From the NCBI GenBank assembly GCA_026770585.1, contig MU647211.1, forward strand, positions 48,903-62,521: a DNA stretch of 13,619 bases. The letters run 5' to 3'. Under the pieces are notes generated by a model. That model ran no database searches. It was not told the origin of the DNA and worked only from the letters and a program-made list of their open reading frames with translations. Shown piece after piece: positions 11,649 to 13,619 of this stretch (position 1 is the first letter of the stretch; the number at the start of each line of letters is the position of its first letter). The position numbers and the translations under genes were made by a program. The DNA is from Baffinella frigidus. Lineage: Eukaryota; Cryptophyceae; Cryptomonadales; Baffinellaceae.

Positions 11649-11758
11649 GTGTGTTATTTGCTCCACTTGGGAATAGTCGGTCAAGCTGAGAGAGGCAGAG
11701 CTGGTGTCTTTTCCCGCGTGCTCTATCTAGGTTTAGAGTTGGAGCTTCGGATTCGTGA

Positions 11759-11794
11759 GACGCGGTGTCCGACGCCCCAGAGCGCCAGAAGAAG
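11759..11794 (+). CDS. Exon type IV, right half (DAVSDAPERQKK)
   Basis: GAC GCG GTG TCC GAC GCC CCA GAG CGC CAG AAG AAG, donor GTGTGT at 11795. AGACGC(A/G)GTG is present at both edges of the interruption, as expected for a target-site duplication. Confidence 0.55.
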
Positions 11795-11804
11795 GTGTGT
11801 TTTT

Positions 11805-12040
11805 GCTGAGCGTTAAGGTGTTTTATTGCTGAGCGTTTTTTGTTGAGCGTTGGGGGTTCAGGGTTCAGGGTTGAGCGTTGAGCGTTGAGCGTTTTTTGTT
11901 GAGCGTTGAGCGTTGAGGGTTCAGGGTTCAGGGTTGAGCGTTGAGTGTTGAGCGTTTTTTGTTGAGCGTTGAGCGTTGAGCGTTCAGGGTTCAGGGTTCA
12001 GGTTTGAGCGTTGAGCGTTGAGCTTTGAGGGTTGAGGGTT
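11805..12040 (+). repeat. TTGAGCG/TTCAGGG heptamer array (G-rich strand)
   Basis: Units TTGAGCG, TTCAGGG, TTGAGGG and a repeated GCGTTTTTTGTTGAGCGTTG module. 7-bp period with polarity opposite to most arrays here. A higher-order unit of about 60 bp can be seen (11846, 11890, 11955). Confidence 0.8.
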
Positions 12041-12044
12041 GAAG

Positions 12045-12082
12045 GCATCCCGGCCTTGAGGGAGGCAAAGGCAGCGCGTGAA
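12045..12082 (+). CDS. Exon type IV, later copy (ALREAKAAR), left part
   Basis: GCC TTG AGG GAG GCA AAG GCA GCG CGT. The usual CAG|GCG acceptor reads CCGGCC here, so an upstream AG at 12043-12044 would be needed. GTGAAC at 12078 is a possible donor, leaving phase 1, which the 12145 piece completes. Confidence 0.45.
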
Positions 12083-12144
12083 CCGGGCTGTACATGTATT
12101 GTATAGTTTCTACATGTATTGTAAGTTCGCTGCCTTGAACTGAG
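12083..12144 (+). mobile_element. Family E element, copy 4, inside an exon
   Basis: Two diverged ~20-bp units (TGTACATGTATTGTATAGTT, then CTACATGTATTGTAAGTTCG) separate the halves of an ALREAKAAR-ADA exon. AACTGAG serves as acceptor. Confidence 0.55.
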
Positions 12145-12158
12145 ACACCGCGGACGCG
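12145..12158 (+). CDS. Exon type IV, later copy, right part (TADA)
   Basis: Acceptor ACTGAG|A, then ACACCGCGGACGCG, donor GTACCC at 12159. 14 nt that keeps frame if the left part ends at 12077 (phase 1). Confidence 0.45.
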
Positions 12159-12325
12159 GTACCCTAGACTCTAAACCCTAAACCCCAAACCCCAAACCCC
12201 AAACCCTAAACCCTAAACCCTAAACCCTAAACCCTAAACCCAGGAGCTTTCGGGACTTGGCGCCAAAAGAAAATAGAGCCCTGAACCTCACCACACCCCA
12301 ATTCCGAAACCCTTTTCTGGCGCAG
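12159..12325 (+). repeat. CCCTAAA/CCCCAAA array and short unique tail
   Basis: Clean heptamers to 12241, then unique sequence ending CCTTTTCTGGCGCAG, a good acceptor with a pyrimidine tract. Confidence 0.7.
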
Positions 12326-12352
12326 GTGGTGCTCGGTCCAACGAAGCAGGCT
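12326..12352 (+). CDS. Exon type V, copy 1 (VVLGPTKQA)
   Basis: Acceptor GGCGCAG|G, 9 codons, donor GTACCG at 12353. Phase 0. Corresponds to the first half of the 13015 exon. Confidence 0.6.
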
Positions 12353-12515
12353 GTACCGTACATGTGTTGTATAGTATGTACATGTATTGTATAGTATTTA
12401 CATGTATTTTATAGCTGTACATGTATTGCATGTTGGTGTTCTGGCGTGTATATTCTGTAAATGTATTGTACCTTCGTGTTCTGATTCAAAATCAATCCTA
12501 ACCCCTGAACCGTAG
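12353..12515 (+). mobile_element. Family E intron, copy 5, with 20-bp tandem repeat
   Basis: Four ~20-bp units from 12358 (GTACATGTGTTGTATAGTAT, GTACATGTATTGTATAGTAT and two variants), then TTCGTGTTCTGATTCAAAAT and CCGTAG acceptor. Homologous in order to the intron at 12891-13014. Confidence 0.65.
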
Positions 12516-12570
12516 GTGGCACTGAGTCCGACGGAGCAAGTGGCGTTCACGATTTGGGTCGTTTTACAGG
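12516..12570 (+). CDS. Exon type V, copy 2 (VALSPTEQVAFTIWVVLQ)
   Basis: Acceptor CCGTAG|G, 18 codons plus one base, donor GTAAGA at 12571. The first 12 residues match the 13015 exon; IWVVLQ is unlike it. The phase-1 end is unusual here. Confidence 0.5.
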
Positions 12571-12581
12571 GTAAGAGCTTC

Positions 12582-12644
12582 GTACCAGGAAACGAACGTA
12601 CAATGCATGCACAGACAACACACTGTGCGTTCGTTTCCTGGTAC
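12582..12644 (+). repeat. Perfect 17-bp inverted repeat (family E end)
   Basis: GTACCAGGAAACGAACG at 12582-12598 and its exact reverse complement at 12628-12644 surround a 29-nt loop with CAATGCATGCACAG. GTACCAGGAAACG also occurs at 7449. Confidence 0.75.
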
Positions 12645-12704
12645 TGACACGGAACCCGAAATCCGGAACCCGAAACCCGAAACCCGAAACAACCCCACCC
12701 GCAG

Positions 12705-12728
12705 GCGGCGTTCACCATTCAGGGTTTA
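12705..12728 (+). pseudogene. Exon fragment AAFTIQGL
   Basis: Acceptor CCCGCAG|G then GCG GCG TTC ACC ATT, as in type V copy 2, but no donor is obvious and the sequence drifts into GGGTTTAG-like units. 3' end not defined. Confidence 0.35.
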
Positions 12729-12858
12729 GCGATTGATCAACATTCAGGAATTTGTGTTGGGATCAAGTGCAGCTTATCGGTTCAGGGTTTCAGAGTTTAG
12801 GGCTTGGGCTTGGGTTGAGGGATTGGGGTTTGGAGTAACCCTGAACCATACAATGCAG

Positions 12859-12890
12859 GTGGTCCTGAGTCCGACGGAGCAGGCTGCACC
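12859..12890 (+). CDS. Exon type V, copy 3 (VVLSPTEQAA)
   Basis: Acceptor AATGCAG|G, 10 codons plus two bases, donor GTACAT at 12891 inside the family E unit. The element cuts the exon at the same place as in copy 1 (12353), within 6 bp. Confidence 0.55.
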
Positions 12891-13014
12891 GTACATGTGT
12901 TGTATAGTCTGTACATGTATCGTATCGTGTGTACATATATATTATATACGTTCATGTTCTGATGCAAAATAAAACTTAGAGCCTGAACCCGAAACCCGAA
13001 ACCCTGAAACGTAG
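12891..13014 (+). mobile_element. Family E intron, copy 6
   Basis: Three 20-bp units (GTACATGTGTTGTATAGTCT, GTACATGTATCGTATCGTGT, GTACATATATATTATATACG), then TTCATGTTCTGATGCAAAAT, short CCCGAAA units and the acceptor ACGTAG. Confidence 0.65.
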
Positions 13015-13074
13015 GTGGTGCTAAGTCCGACGGAGCAGGCGGCATTCACAGCTGCGCGCCACGGCCGCGACGAG
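13015..13074 (+). CDS. Exon type V, full length (VVLSPTEQAAFTAARHGRDE)
   Basis: Acceptor ACGTAG|G, 20 codons, donor GTATAT at 13075. Phase 0. Template for the other type V copies. SPTEQAAFTAARHGRDE does not match a family I can name; less coiled-coil-like than upstream exons. Confidence 0.65.
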
Positions 13075-13360
13075 GTATATCTCTCACTCACCCCGAACAC
13101 CGAACACCGAACACCGAACACCGAACACCGAACACCGAACAACGAACACCGAACACCGTACACCGAACACCGAACTCGGAACCCCGAAACCCGAACACCG
13201 AAAGCCGAACTCCGAACCCCGAACCCCGAACTCGGAAACCCGAAACCCGAAACCCGAAACCCGAAACCCGAAACCCGAAACCCTGTCCAAACCCTGTCCA
13301 CACCCTCAACACTAAACCCTGTACCCTGAATCCTGATTCCTGAAGCTCGAAACCCGAAAG
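13075..13360 (+). repeat. ACACCGA then CCCGAAA heptamer blocks
   Basis: Uniform ACACCGA units (about 13095-13180) change to mixed forms, then to CCCGAAA (about 13230-13280). All with a 7-bp period. Confidence 0.85.
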
Positions 13361-13395
13361 CGGCGTTCACAGCTGCTCGTCATGGCCGCGACGAG
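13361..13395 (+). CDS. Exon type V, last copy (AFTAARHGRDE)
   Basis: CG GCG TTC ACA GCT GCT CGT CAT GGC CGC GAC GAG, donor GTCATA at 13396. The acceptor GAAAG is followed by C rather than G. A copy of the second half of the 13015 exon. Confidence 0.5.
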
Positions 13396-13619
13396 GTCAT
13401 AACTCCTATAAACCCTATGCCCTATACCCTACACCCTACACCCCATACCCTATAACCCATACCCTAAACCCTATAAACCCTATACCCTATACCCTATACC
13501 CTGTACCCTATACGCTATACCCTGTACCCTATACCCTATACCCTATACCCTATGCACCATACCCCATACCCTACGCTCTACACCACATACCCTATACCCT
13601 ATACCCTACACCCTTCACC
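13396..13619 (+). repeat. CCCTATA heptamer block to window end
   Basis: CCCTATA dominates with CCCTACA, CCCTGTA and CCCATAC variants. It continues past the window edge. No exon seen. Confidence 0.85.

Larger units (their letters stand above)
1..13619 (+). other. Interior of one long multi-exon gene for a charged, probably coiled-coil protein
   Basis: Short GC-rich reading-frame blocks on the plus strand are bounded by AG|G acceptors and GT or GC donors across the whole window. Most begin and end in phase 0 and encode Glu/Lys/Arg/Gln/Ala/Leu-rich helix-forming sequence such as RLQAEQKEKEEAERAQAE. They make up roughly 2 kb of 13.6 kb. Introns consist of heptamer arrays and short inverted-repeat elements. 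No start codon in context, stop codon, promoter or polyadenylation signal could be placed, so both gene ends lie outside. That all exons belong to one transcript is inferred from shared strand, phase and composition. The protein family is not recognised. Alternatives are two adjacent genes or a partly decayed gene. Confidence 0.55.

Noticed and set aside
13084-13370. Minus-strand ORFs with VFGVRCS repeats near the right end
   Set aside because: They are translations of the ACACCGA and CCCGAAA arrays; no initiation context or splice pattern supports them.
2999-13619. True chromosome end
   Set aside because: The heptamers are degenerate, change variant from block to block, occur in both orientations and are interrupted by exons throughout, so they are interstitial.

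Overview
This is nuclear DNA of a eukaryotic protist or alga, most likely a dinoflagellate. That assignment is inference. It rests on four things seen here: intron ends that are almost always AG followed by G or A, several apparent GC donors (for example after CAG at 4770, 5128 and 5844), intron arrays built from variants of the TTTAGGG telomere heptamer, and many short inverted-repeat introns of the introner type. Pelagophytes and haptophytes are less likely alternatives. No bacterial gene, operon, tRNA, rRNA or transposase ORF was recognised.

The window appears to be the inside of one long plus-strand gene. About 45 short exons or exon fragments (8 to 114 nt) sit between introns. The exons are GC-rich, mostly phase 0 at both ends, and rich in Glu, Lys, Arg, Gln, Ala and Leu, so together they would encode a long charged alpha-helical, probably coiled-coil protein. 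I do not recognise the family, and neither the start nor the stop codon is visible. All long uninterrupted ORFs are shadows of repeat arrays (mainly minus-strand FRVSGFG-type peptides) or run across introns.

Layout. 1-2.65 kb: about eleven copies of an ~88-bp introner with GTTGACTAA / TTAGTCAAC ends (family A), alternating with duplicated exons of the AEAEQESAL and AL(V/M)EGREARAAR types. 2.65-4.4 kb: G-rich heptamer arrays, shattered copies of the LLAENKARE exon end, one family B element, an inverted-repeat element with perfect 27-bp ends (3552-3733), and a duplicated block carrying family D. 4.4-6.2 kb: long C-rich heptamer arrays with five small exons. 6.2-8.1 kb: family C and E elements, RERERAAE and VAxEVxRLQAEQK exon duplicates, GA and CT microsatellites, and a unique-looking block with internal duplications. 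8.1-8.9 kb: three EMAVKEERTRQME exon copies with family B in both orientations. 8.9-11.0 kb: C-rich heptamer arrays separating the most convincing exons. 11.0-12.2 kb: ALREAKAARADA exon copies, one split by an insertion, with family D inverted and a TTGAGCG array. 12.3-13.6 kb: VVLSPTEQAAFTAARHGRDE exon copies with homologous family E introns, ending in a CCCTATA array.

The central observation is that exons, introners and heptamer arrays have been tandemly amplified together. Most duplicated units keep phase 0, which lets a gene grow by exon-introner duplication without losing frame. Several copies have nevertheless lost frame or splice sites and look like decaying exon debris.
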